A stretch of DNA of 19,570 bases from VGKU01 sp964388785 (GCA_964388785.1 CAYMBX010000017.1:1-19570); one strand, 5' to 3'. Positions 7,072-12,530 are shown, counted from the stretch's first letter. Translations and numbers: made by a program. Notes: generated by a model not told the origin, from the letters alone.

Positions 7072-8112
7072 CTACCGGGCGCTGAGCGCGATCGGGCCGG
7101 TGTGGCTGCGGAGCATGGTGCCACGCGTGAGGCGGGCGACGTGCTCGAGCGTGACGTCGGCACTCGAGTTGAGGGAGTGCGCGATCACCGGCGGGATGTT
7201 GAAGTTGCGGAAACCCTGCCAGTCGTCGCCCGGCTCGTCGGTGAGCAGGACGATGGCGTCGGGCTTGTGGGACGCGGCGCGCTCGAGGGCAGCGCGCGTG
7301 TTCTCGTAGCCGCCGCGGGGCTGGATGTTCCATCCCGTCGGCTCGAGCTCGCGGATGTGACCCTCGGCGAAGAGGATCACCTTGACGATCTGCTTGCCGG
7401 AGTTCTTCACGGCCTGCAGGTACCACGAGCTGACACGCTCGCGGTCATCCACGCCGTCATCGCCGGCCATGCTCCCGGTCTCGTCGATGACGACGACAAT
7501 CCGGTTCCCCTTCACGTTCTCGATCGCCTTCTGGATCGCGACCGGGGCCGTGACCGAAGGGATCTTGAGAACGTCGCCGGGCATGAGCGAGTTCGGAGCC
7601 ACCATCGGCTTGCCGCCGAGGGTGACGAGCTCGTTGCAGTAGTGGCCGCGGCGGCCCTTTCGCGCGGTGTAGCTCTTGGGGAGCTTCGCGCAGCGATCGG
7701 CCGCGCGCGCCGCGAGATCGTCCTCGTTCGCGACGATGATCGACTCCCACGGCACACCGAGCTTGCTCGCGATCGAGATGATGAACTCGCCGCGGGCGAC
7801 CGTGTGGGTCGTGAACTGCTGCTGCGCCTTGGTCGCCTCGACGGTCTGGCCGCCGGGCTGGATGTTCGGACCGGAGGCGGGCGGTTGGGTGACCGGGGGG
7901 TTGGCCGTGGCGACCGGGCCGTTCGTCGGCTTCTCGTCGCCACCGAAGATGAACGGCAGCGCGGCGAGACCGATGAACGCCAGGGCGAGGGTGGCCCAGA
8001 ACGCCCGGCGCTGCTTGGCCGAGGCGGCCTCGTAGCGCACGCGAGCGCGGTTGAACTGGGCGGCACCGAACGTGCGGGCGCGGACATAGACACTGGCGAG
8101 ACGCTGACGCAT
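7072..8112 (-). CDS. Membrane-anchored LysM + von Willebrand factor A protein
   Basis: 346 residues. The ATG at 8112 is preferred because GGAGG stands 6 nt upstream; the longer frame reads through the leader. Order of parts: basic N terminus (1-37), one transmembrane helix (about 38-57), Pro/Thr/Gln-rich linker (60-100), a LysM-like peptidoglycan-binding unit (HTVARGEFIISIASKLGVP at 103-121, ending MPGDVLKIPS at 177-186) with an inserted loop holding C141 and C159, then a VWA domain (about 203-340). The VWA metal site reads DETGSM (D210, T212, S214), with T272 and D292 as likely further ligands. It should face the cell wall. The gene is clearly richer in GC than its neighbours. Function unknown: surface binding or envelope assembly are possibilities. 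Confidence 0.85.
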   Translation of the reverse strand: MRQRLASVYVRARTFGAAQFNRARVRYEAASAKQRRAFWATLALAFIGLAALPFIFGGDEKPTNGPVATANPPVTQPPASGPNIQPGGQTVEATKAQQQFTTHTVARGEFIISIASKLGVPWESIIVANEDDLAARAADRCAKLPKSYTARKGRRGHYCNELVTLGGKPMVAPNSLMPGDVLKIPSVTAPVAIQKAIENVKGNRIVVVIDETGSMAGDDGVDDRERVSSWYLQAVKNSGKQIVKVILFAEGHIRELEPTGWNIQPRGGYENTRAALERAASHKPDAIVLLTDEPGDDWQGFRNFNIPPVIAHSLNSSADVTLEHVARLTRGTMLRSHTGPIALSAR

Positions 8113-8203
8113 TCTCCCTCCTGCTTGGCCCAACGCGGGGCCGTTGGCAGCCCGAAGGCTGGATGACAGCCCACTGGGCCGCTCTTCCGCCAAAAGCGGT
8201 TGA
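8113..8203 (-). promoter_or_regulatory. Structured 5' leader of the LysM/VWA gene
   Basis: About 90 nt between the predicted start site and the ATG. Reading the minus strand, it contains CAGCC-TTCG-GGCTG, a UUCG-type tetraloop hairpin, then CCAACG / CGTTGG around a 6-nt loop, then the Shine-Dalgarno. It also carries a copy of GGATGACAG (8161-8169, as its complement). No known riboswitch is recognised. Confidence 0.5.
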
Positions 8204-8209
8204 GGATAA

Positions 8210-8238
8210 AATATACATGATTTTGGCAAAAAAGTCAA
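8210..8238 (-). promoter_or_regulatory. Promoter of the LysM/VWA gene
   Basis: Minus strand TTGACT (8233-8238), 17-bp spacer, TATATT (8210-8215). This is one of the best sigma70-type matches in the window. Confidence 0.8.
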
Positions 8239-8256
8239 TAAACCATTGACCAAATG

Positions 8257-8278
8257 GGGTATTCATGCTGGAATACCC
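8257..8278. promoter_or_regulatory. Palindrome between divergent transcription units
   Basis: GGGTATTC-ATGCTG-GAATACCC, a perfect 8-bp inverted repeat. It lies 18 bp beyond the -35 of the VWA promoter and abuts the -35 region expected for the RNA starting near 8312. It could be an operator (inference). Confidence 0.45.
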
Positions 8279-8299
8279 TTAGGCGGTTCACGAAATCCC

Positions 8300-8305
8300 T
8301 ATAAC
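8300..8305 (+). promoter_or_regulatory. -10 element of the structured RNA
   Basis: TATAAC, 7 nt before the predicted RNA start at about 8312. The -35 region is poor, so activation through the nearby palindrome is possible. Confidence 0.4.
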
Positions 8306-8311
8306 TTCAAA

Positions 8312-8517
8312 AAATCTTCAGGTGACCCCACCGTTCGTGCGAGTTCTTCGCACGTCACCTTGTCGGGTCCTGTCCCGTCGCGCTTATCTCTGGCCCATCG
8401 TTAGGGAGTGGCCCAAAGATTGTCGCTCTGCGATAGCGCCGGGAACGCCCGACTCCCACCTCAAGATTCTGAACCGCCGCCTTACGCCCGCCTCCTATTC
8501 TCTACGGAGGCTTTTTT
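8312..8517 (+). ncRNA. Putative rod-shaped structured RNA of unknown family
   Basis: No gene frame is convincing across this stretch, yet it folds well by hand. A 12-position closing stem pairs 8313-8324 with 8457-8468 with only one mismatch. Inside lie a 7-bp hairpin (8336-8342 with 8348-8354), then a long stepped helix: GTCGGG 8362-8367 with CCCGAC 8448-8453, CCCG 8374-8377 with CGGG 8440-8443, GCGC/TATC 8380-8388 with GATAGCGC 8432-8439, and GGCC 8392-8395 with GGCC 8410-8413. An intrinsic terminator ends it at 8517 and a -10 element starts it. Size near 200 nt and the rod shape recall 6S RNA, but I see no sequence hallmark of 6S, SRP RNA, tmRNA or RNase P RNA. AGGTGA at 8320-8325 can alternatively pair with 8355-8360, opening the closing stem. 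Confidence 0.55.
8490..8517 (+). terminator. Terminator of the structured RNA
   Basis: GCCTCC / GGAGGC stem with a 10-nt loop, followed directly by six T. Confidence 0.85.
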
Positions 8518-8520
8518 GTT

Positions 8521-8548
8521 TCAAAAAGAAAAACCCGTTAAACGGGTT
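8521..8548 (-). terminator. Terminator of the multi-pass membrane protein gene
   Basis: AACCCGT / ACGGGTT stem with a 3-nt loop. The stop codon at 8538-8540 lies in and beside the loop. Minus-strand tail is TTTCTTTTT. Confidence 0.75.
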
Positions 8549-9143
8549 GGATGAGAAACGCACGACGGCGGGTCATCGCATATGCGTCGGCGATGAAGAT
8601 GAGCGAGACGAGCTGTTGTACGAATAGCCAGGGATAGCCTTGAATCCACATGAGCCATCCGCACGAAACGTGCATGAGCACATACCAAAGATATCCGCTG
8701 GTTCGCTGACGTGCGAGCTCAATCGTTCCGATGAGAAAACCTGCCACCAGCGCGATCTCGAGCCCCTGCGTGAAACGCGTGAGACCACCCAGATCCACCA
8801 AGCTCACCACCAGACCGATGCCAGCACACGCCCATGCGAAGACGCGCAGCCAGGTCGGCGATCGTTCTTCGCTCCCCTTCCAAGCGATCACCAGACCGAG
8901 CACCATGGCCGGCAGCCCGCTCGCTTCCACGACCGCCGCGATCCAGTTGCGCCACGAGATGAAAATGATCACCCACGGCGGCAAACCGATCATGTAAGCG
9001 ATCCAAGACACGATACGCAACTGCTTCTCGGCGCGACGGTCGCCCCGAAGATTCGCACGTTCGGCAAGTGAGAGCAGAATCTTTTGGAGGAGATAGAACA
9101 CACCTCCGATCCATTGAAGCCATATGTCCACAGAGTCCTCCAT
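8538..9143 (-). CDS. Multi-pass membrane protein of unknown function
   Basis: 201 residues with about six hydrophobic helices and many tryptophans (e.g. GLPPWVIIFISWRNW, SGYLWYVLMHVSCGW). A charged cytoplasmic loop (ERANLRGDRRAEKQ) follows the first helix. The Trp-rich helices and size faintly recall PnuC-type nicotinamide-riboside transporters, but I cannot see a defining motif and do not assign it. The ATG at 9143 has only an adjacent AAGGGA. A GTG four codons in (9131) has GGAGG at good spacing, so translation may start there and lose four residues. It has its own terminator overlapping the stop codon, and upstream a perfect terminator isolates it from the tRNA-Lys gene. Confidence 0.75.
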   Translation of the reverse strand: MEDSVDIWLQWIGGVFYLLQKILLSLAERANLRGDRRAEKQLRIVSWIAYMIGLPPWVIIFISWRNWIAAVVEASGLPAMVLGLVIAWKGSEERSPTWLRVFAWACAGIGLVVSLVDLGGLTRFTQGLEIALVAGFLIGTIELARQRTSGYLWYVLMHVSCGWLMWIQGYPWLFVQQLVSLIFIADAYAMTRRRAFLIQPV

Positions 9144-9205
9144 TCCCTTTGGGACGATCTATGAAACCATACGTAGGTTGCATCGTCAACCTTGAACGTA
9201 CAAAC

Positions 9206-9237
9206 AAAAAAGATCATGGATGTCCATGATCTTTTTT
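9206..9237. terminator. Bidirectional terminator after tRNA-Lys
   Basis: Perfect 15-bp palindromic stem (arms 9206-9220 and 9223-9237) with a 2-nt centre, A6 on one side and T6 on the other. It lies just after the 3' end of tRNA-Lys. Confidence 0.9.
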
Positions 9238-9238
9238 G

Positions 9239-9313
9239 TGGTGCGCCGGGTGGGATTCGAACCCACGGCCAAGAGATTAAGAGTCTCCTGCTCTACCACT
9301 GAGCTACCAGCGC
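9239..9313 (-). tRNA. tRNA-Lys(CTT)
   Basis: 75 nt including an encoded CCA. Acceptor GCGCTGG / CCGGCGC (one wobble), D arm GCTC...GAGC, anticodon loop CTCTTAA giving CTT, T arm GTGGG-TTCGAAT-CCCAC. All canonical. Confidence 0.95.
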
Positions 9314-9332
9314 GCGTGTTTTCAACGCCACA

Positions 9333-9361
9333 ATTCTGCCAGATCCATTGACACGCGTCAA
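9333..9361 (-). promoter_or_regulatory. Promoter of tRNA-Lys
   Basis: Minus strand TTGACG (9356-9361), 17-bp spacer, CAGAAT (9333-9338). Its -35 shares the palindrome ATTGACACGCGTCAAT with the divergent promoter of the Arg-type tRNA unit. Confidence 0.65.
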
Positions 9362-9376
9362 TATTTCGCTTACTAT
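9348..9376 (+). promoter_or_regulatory. Promoter of the nested tRNA-Arg unit
   Basis: TTGACA (9348-9353), 17-bp spacer, TACTAT (9371-9376). The start site would be near 9383, before the outer tRNA 5' end at 9407. Confidence 0.75.
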
Positions 9377-9427
9377 TTTTGCGTTCTTAAGAACCATTTA
9401 CAAAAAGCGGGCGTAGCTCAGCTGGAT

Positions 9428-9605
9428 CTGACATCGTCAGATCACGTCGCCTCGCTCGGAAATAAAACTGGTCACCTTTCCCACTGCACCCGTAGCTCAG
9501 CTGGATAGAGCATCTGTCTTCGGAACAGAGGGTCGGGGGTTCGAATCCCTCCGGGTGCACCACAGAAAGTTGACCAGTTTTATTTCTCTCGCTTCGGCTC
9601 GTGAT
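9428..9605 (+). mobile_element. 178-bp insertion carrying a tRNA between inverted repeats
   Basis: The insertion is bounded by GAT direct repeats (9425-9427 and 9603-9605). Terminal ATCACG (9440-9445) matches CGTGAT (9600-9605) as an inverted repeat. Further in, GAAATAAAACTGGTCA is matched exactly by its complement TGACCAGTTTTATTTC on the other side of the inner tRNA, plus CTTTC / GAAAG after one mismatch. The blocks between them (TCGCCTCGCTCG and CTCTCGCTTCGGCT) resemble each other directly and not as complements. A 7-bp hairpin GATCTGA-CATCG-TCAGATC sits at the left junction. No transposase. Confidence 0.6.
9486..9562 (+). tRNA. tRNA-Arg(TCG), inner complete copy
   Basis: 77 nt with encoded CCA. 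Acceptor GCACCCG / CGGGTGC, D arm GCTC...GAGC, anticodon stem TCTGT / ACAGA with loop CTTCGGA (anticodon TCG), T arm GGGGG-TTCGAAT-CCCTC. It looks fully functional and lies inside the insertion that splits the outer copy. Confidence 0.93.
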
Positions 9606-9660
9606 AGCGCATCTGTCTTCGGAACAGAGGGTCGGGGGTTCGAATCCCTCCGCCCGCACC

Positions 9661-9697
9661 ATAATCACCGCATCCAAAGGATGCGGTGATTATTTTT
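9661..9697 (+). terminator. Terminator of the nested tRNA unit
   Basis: Perfect 15-bp stem (arms 9661-9675 and 9679-9693), AAA loop, T-run at 9693-9697. Its first base is also the last base of the outer tRNA. Confidence 0.9.
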
Positions 9698-9722
9698 GAA
9701 AACTTTGTCATACTGCTCTTAT

Positions 9723-10178
9723 ATGTCGCTATCATCCCATTGGCAACAACGTTTTCGAGCCATCGTCTCCGTTTATTTGATTTTGCTTGACGAACAGGAT
9801 CGTGTTCTCCAACTCAAACGACAAAACACCGGCTATTGTGACGGACAGTATGGACTCCCGGCAGGACACGTGGACGGAAACGAAACGTGTTTGGCGGCGA
9901 TGGTACGAGAAGCGAAAGAAGAAATCGGAATTAATCTCGATGAAAAAAATCTCACTCTGGAACATACAATGCATCGATGTTGCGGTGATCATGAACGTAT
10001 AGATTTGTTTTTCTCTTGTCGCACCTGGAATGGAACACCGACAAATGCCGAGCCTGAAAAATGTAGCGAGCTACGATGGTCGGACATAAATAATCTCCCA
10101 AATGAGACGATCGATTACTACAAACAGATGTTTTTGTGTGTCAGGCAAGACAAAACATATAGCGAATTTGGTTGGTGA
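9723..10178 (+). CDS. NUDIX hydrolase
   Basis: 151 residues from the ATG at 9723. An earlier TTG start (9696) would begin in the tail of the tRNA terminator and is less likely. The NUDIX box G-x5-E-x7-REUxEExGU is complete at G48-I70 (GHVDGNE, then REAKEEIGI), so it should bind Mg2+ and cleave a nucleoside diphosphate linked to another group. The N-terminal strand FRAIVSVYLILLDEQDRVLQ and the WNGTP...SELRWSDI region are typical of MutT-like members. The substrate is not predictable. A TTGAAA / TTATAT pair lies just upstream but its -10 overlaps the ATG, so the true start is uncertain. Weak terminator downstream. Confidence 0.9.
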   Translation: MSLSSHWQQRFRAIVSVYLILLDEQDRVLQLKRQNTGYCDGQYGLPAGHVDGNETCLAAMVREAKEEIGINLDEKNLTLEHTMHRCCGDHERIDLFFSCRTWNGTPTNAEPEKCSELRWSDINNLPNETIDYYKQMFLCVRQDKTYSEFGW

Positions 10179-10195
10179 AATCTCGCGGACGGGCT

Positions 10196-10222
10196 CAGAC
10201 TTGAACGCCGAGTCTGTTTTGT
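10196..10222 (+). terminator. Weak terminator of the NUDIX gene
   Basis: CAGACT / AGTCTG stem (10196-10201 and 10211-10216) with a 9-nt loop and TTTTG tail. The -35 of the next promoter overlaps its loop. Confidence 0.5.
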
Positions 10223-10228
10223 TATAAG
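10201..10228 (+). promoter_or_regulatory. Promoter of the NlpC/P60-like gene
   Basis: TTGAAC (10201-10206), 16-bp spacer, TATAAG (10223-10228), overlapping the NUDIX terminator. The leader then contains a GGCAC / GTGCC hairpin before AGGAGG. Confidence 0.6.
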
Positions 10229-10271
10229 CTCCGGGCACGTTTGGAACTCGGAAAGTGCCGAGGAGGAACGC

Positions 10272-10931
10272 ATGCGCCCAATATCGAGAAGAGATCGAAA
10301 GCTGCTTGGTTCACGTCGAATCTGCACGGTCAATGAGCCGTGGATCGGAGAGCTTCTCCCAACGATTCCCCACAAGGGGCGCCGTGTACTGGCCCCCATG
10401 CGCCTATTGCCTCTTTTTGATGGGCTACCAAACGTGGGTGGAGAGATCATCAAAACGGATATTGCCAGGACGGTTGAACACTTGGCCCGCGCGAAGCTGG
10501 GAACCAACTACCGTGCCACAGCGATGCCGAGTTACGCTCCGAAAGGATATAGCTGTTCGACCTTTGTTCACTGGATGTTCGCGTTCGTCGGCATGTACAT
10601 GCCGCGCTACGCCATCGACCAATCGTATATCGGCGAACGTCTTGATGCACCCGGTCGTCCCGGCCTCGCTTTCTACCGCAACCGCTTCCCCATCCGGGAC
10701 CGCGGACGTGCGGTCGGTCATGTCGGAATCACGACAACGCGCGGCACGATTATTCATGGCTCACATGTCGCCGGTCAGATCGTTGAAGAAGCAATCCCTT
10801 CGGGAGCCGAACTCTTCACCGACCCGTTTCCGAAAGAGCCTCAACTTCTGCTCATCATTCCAAACAAAATCGAGGGCATCGAAACCGCCCTCGACCTTGC
10901 GCGCTGGCTCGAACGCCCGCTGCGTACCTGA
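10272..10931 (+). CDS. NlpC/P60-like cysteine hydrolase (cytoplasmic)
   Basis: 219 residues. The start is fixed by AGGAGG five bases upstream. The C-terminal half matches the NlpC/P60 papain-like fold: catalytic Cys C95 in GYSCSTFVHW, His H150 in GHVGITT, and a third polar residue likely H162 or H165 in IIHGSH. Family members usually cleave peptidoglycan stem peptides, but this one has no signal peptide or membrane anchor and carries a basic N terminus (MRPISRRDRKLLGSRR). It may act on cytoplasmic amide bonds or leave the cell by another route. Its intrinsic terminator overlaps the stop codon. Confidence 0.8.
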   Translation: MRPISRRDRKLLGSRRICTVNEPWIGELLPTIPHKGRRVLAPMRLLPLFDGLPNVGGEIIKTDIARTVEHLARAKLGTNYRATAMPSYAPKGYSCSTFVHWMFAFVGMYMPRYAIDQSYIGERLDAPGRPGLAFYRNRFPIRDRGRAVGHVGITTTRGTIIHGSHVAGQIVEEAIPSGAELFTDPFPKEPQLLLIIPNKIEGIETALDLARWLERPLRT

Positions 10932-10951
10932 GACTCGCCGAGTCTCTTTTT
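10930..10951 (+). terminator. Terminator of the NlpC/P60-like gene
   Basis: GAGACTC-GCC-GAGTCTC stem followed by TTTTT. The stop codon overlaps the first bases of the stem. Confidence 0.85.
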
Positions 10952-10972
10952 CTTTTTCCTTCTTAAAATTCG

Positions 10973-11040
10973 GGATCCTTCGTCGTCCCGCCCCGCTGGC
11001 GGGATTCCTTAGGATGACAGAAGAAAAAACTTCCATCCTG
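10973..11040. repeat. Intergenic hairpins with the GGATGACAG motif
   Basis: CCCGCC / GGCGGG hairpin (near 10987-11003), then GGATGACAG (11012-11020). The latter can pair with CTTCCATCC downstream around a run of A. No coding potential. Confidence 0.4.
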
Positions 11041-11047
11041 ACAGACG

Positions 11048-11107
11048 ATTTTGATATGCCGGAGGGAACAAGGGTGACAGTTCCTTGGCCCGGAGGCATA
11101 TCAAAAT
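11048..11107. repeat. 60-bp interrupted palindrome downstream of rnc
   Basis: Perfect 13-bp arms ATTTTGATATGCC (11048-11060) and GGCATATCAAAAT (11095-11107), with an inner GGAAC / GTTCC stem on the minus strand. It begins about 25 nt after the rnc stop. It has no T-run, so it is more likely a processing or protective hairpin or a repeat element than a terminator. Confidence 0.65.
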
Positions 11108-11132
11108 GGTCCGCCAAACGTGAGTTCATCCA

Positions 11133-11828
11133 TCACCATCCCTTCTCTCGTATCGCCGCCTCCGCAGCCGCGACTTGTGCTTCGTGCTTCGACGTCCCCA
11201 TCCCTTTTGCCACCAATTCTTTTCCGAGATAAATTCCCACTTCAAACTGTTTCGCGTGGTCGGGCCCTTCCTCCGAGAGGACTTTATACGATGGAGTAAT
11301 CCCCATGTGTTCTTGGGCGGACTCTTGAAAACGACTTTTTGGATCTATATAGAGGCGCTCTTTGAGCACACGTGGAAGGACAGACAAAACGCGTTGATCG
11401 ATAAATGTTTTTGAAGCATCCCACCCCTGGTCTAAATAAATCGCTCCAATAATGGCTTCGAACGCGTTCGCCAAAATGTATTTGCGTGCCTTGGAATCTT
11501 TATCTTTCGATTCACCGCGCGAGAGATGTAAGTATGGTTCGATTTCAAGATCGCGGCACAGCTCAGCCAACATGTCGGCGTTCACGAGAGCCGCGCGCCA
11601 GTTGGTCAATTCCCCTTCCGGATTTTCGTAATGCGCGTACAAGTGTTCGGTCACGACAAGCTCAAGCACCGCATCTCCAAGAAATTCCAATCGTTCATTG
11701 TGTCCGAGTGGAAAATCCGGATGCTCGTTGAGATACGACCGATGAACAAGCGCCTGCCGTAACGTATCCTTATTGGAAAACGTGACTCCAAGCGTCTGTT
11801 CTAAGTCATCAAGTTGTTCTTTAGGCAT
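11133..11828 (-). CDS. rnc: Ribonuclease III
   Basis: 231 residues, normal length. RNase III cuts double-stranded RNA in rRNA maturation and in mRNA and antisense control. The signature NERLEFLGDAV is at 44-54 with catalytic E48 and D52, and the second acidic site includes E124 (ANAFEAIIGAIYLDQG). A double-stranded RNA-binding domain spans about 161-231, with DPKSRFQESAQ and the C-terminal SKHEAQVAAAEAAI helix. The ATG follows the nusB stop by 2 nt, so the two are translationally coupled. No Shine-Dalgarno. A long hairpin just beyond its 3' end could be one of its own substrates (inference). Confidence 0.97.
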   Translation of the reverse strand: MPKEQLDDLEQTLGVTFSNKDTLRQALVHRSYLNEHPDFPLGHNERLEFLGDAVLELVVTEHLYAHYENPEGELTNWRAALVNADMLAELCRDLEIEPYLHLSRGESKDKDSKARKYILANAFEAIIGAIYLDQGWDASKTFIDQRVLSVLPRVLKERLYIDPKSRFQESAQEHMGITPSYKVLSEEGPDHAKQFEVGIYLGKELVAKGMGTSKHEAQVAAAEAAIREKGW

Positions 11829-11830
11829 AT

Positions 11831-12292
11831 TTATTTTTCAACTTCTTTTTCTTTATCCACCTCCTTCACTTCGCCTTTCGCTAACATATCTTTATACACA
11901 GCACCAAGCACACCATTGACAAATCGTCCGGAGGAAGGGCCGCCGAATCCTTTGGCGAGTTCAATCGCTTCGTTGATTGCCACCTTCGCCGGAATGTTGG
12001 TATCGAACTTCAGCTCGTATACGCCAAGCCGCAAAATATTGCGATCCACAATGGTTAAACTTTCAAGCGGCCAATCCGGGGCGAAATGAGAAATAATCTC
12101 GTCAATCTCGCTGCGATGATCTACGACGCCTTGGACCAGCGTGTCAACGAACCCTTCATCGTTAAAATTTGGCGCAAACTCGGATCGATTAAAAGCAATG
12201 ATCTCCGAGAGTTTCCCCTCGGGCATCCCCAAAAAATCCCATTGATAGAGAGATTGCATGGCGATCGTGCGTGAAAGGTGGCGATTGGACAT
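11831..12292 (-). CDS. nusB: Transcription antitermination factor NusB
   Basis: 153 residues. NusB joins NusE (S10) on boxA RNA to protect rRNA transcription from termination. The sequence shows the all-helical NusB pattern: MSNRHLSRTIAMQSLYQWDF at the start, then VDRNILRLGVYEL (about 95-107) and INEAIELAKGFGGPSSGRFVNGVLG near 118-142, the best-conserved part of the family. A charged tail EVKEVDKEKEVEK ends it. The ATG at 12292 gives the usual N terminus. Longer readings run back through rpmF in another frame. It sits 31 nt after rpmF in a C/T-rich gap without a Shine-Dalgarno. Confidence 0.93.
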   Translation of the reverse strand: MSNRHLSRTIAMQSLYQWDFLGMPEGKLSEIIAFNRSEFAPNFNDEGFVDTLVQGVVDHRSEIDEIISHFAPDWPLESLTIVDRNILRLGVYELKFDTNIPAKVAINEAIELAKGFGGPSSGRFVNGVLGAVYKDMLAKGEVKEVDKEKEVEK

Positions 12293-12323
12293 AGAAAGAG
12301 CGTGCGGAGAGAGGAAAGGCGGG

Positions 12324-12482
12324 TTAGGATTTTTTGTACACTCCGCAGTCAGGACAGGCTTTGTGTGGAAGTTTTGGAGCTCCACAGGATGTACAAACGC
12401 CTGTGGCAACGGGTTTAAGTGCGTCATGCGCACGGCGTCGCTTTCCGGCGGATTGGGAGCGTTTACGAGCTGGAACTGGCAT
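12324..12482 (-). CDS. rpmF: 50S ribosomal protein L32
   Basis: A 52-residue gene missed by simple length filters. The N terminus MPVPARKRSQSAGKRRRAHD is the hallmark of bacterial L32, and the C-terminal zinc ribbon is intact with C30, C33, C43 and C46 (CTSCGAPKLPHKACPDC). This is therefore the zinc-binding form. The gene lies 48 bp after gyrA and leads an rpmF-nusB-rnc cluster. Its ATG is 7 nt after a TAAAAT box with CTGATA 17 bp further up, and no Shine-Dalgarno is seen, which fits a leaderless mRNA. Confidence 0.95.
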   Translation of the reverse strand: MPVPARKRSQSAGKRRRAHDALKPVATGVCTSCGAPKLPHKACPDCGVYKKS

Positions 12483-12489
12483 AGAAAAG

Positions 12490-12518
12490 ATTTTAAATTT
12501 TAGGTGATTAGCTATCAG
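12490..12518 (-). promoter_or_regulatory. Possible promoter of rpmF-nusB-rnc
   Basis: Minus strand CTGATA (12513-12518), 17-bp spacer, TAAAAT (12490-12495), 7 nt before the rpmF ATG. Confidence 0.45.
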
Positions 12519-12530
12519 GTGCAGGTTATA

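Larger units (their letters stand above)
9407..9661 (+). tRNA. Interrupted outer tRNA-Arg(TCG)-like gene, split in the D loop
   Basis: The 5' part GCGGGCGTAGCTCAGCTGGAT (9407-9427, with GAT repeated at 9603-9605) and the 3' part (9606-9661) together make a full-length tRNA. The acceptor halves GCGGGCG and CGCCCGC pair perfectly, the anticodon loop is CTTCGGA (TCG), and ACCA ends it at 9661. Between the parts lie 178 bp containing a complete tRNA-Arg. From the anticodon arm to the T arm the outer copy matches the inner one over about 41 nt, but its acceptor stem differs and is fully compensated. The rejoined D stem would have one T-C mismatch. Bacteria have no known D-loop tRNA splicing, so it may be a pseudogene or a precursor piece. 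The perfect acceptor stem argues against long decay. Confidence 0.7.

Noticed and set aside
7102..8166. Plus-strand frame of 354 codons opposite the LysM/VWA gene, and two long out-of-frame minus frames
   Set aside because: High GC removes stop codons in all frames. Only the 7072-8112 frame shows a Shine-Dalgarno, membrane helix, LysM and VWA motifs.
8320..8360. Minus-strand reading of the AGGTGAC hairpin as a terminator
   Set aside because: The T-run is five bases away from the stem and no minus-strand gene ends there.
8312..8468. Assignment of the structured RNA as 23S fragment, SRP RNA, tmRNA or RNase P RNA
   Set aside because: A short resemblance to a 23S segment (CTTGTCGGGT) does not extend, and signature motifs of the other families are missing.
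9387..9677. Minus-strand frame across the nested tRNAs with repeated EGFEPPTLCSEDRC
   Set aside because: It is the complement of the two tRNA-Arg copies, a well-known source of false proteins.
9696..9724. TTGAAA - 17 bp - TTATAT as a promoter of the NUDIX gene
   Set aside because: Its -10 overlaps the chosen ATG, so it could not express the full frame. Left as uncertain and not called.
10255..11232. Plus-strand frame of 325 codons over the NlpC gene and the rnc end
   Set aside because: Out of frame with the NlpC motifs and runs through the intrinsic terminator and the rnc 3' end.
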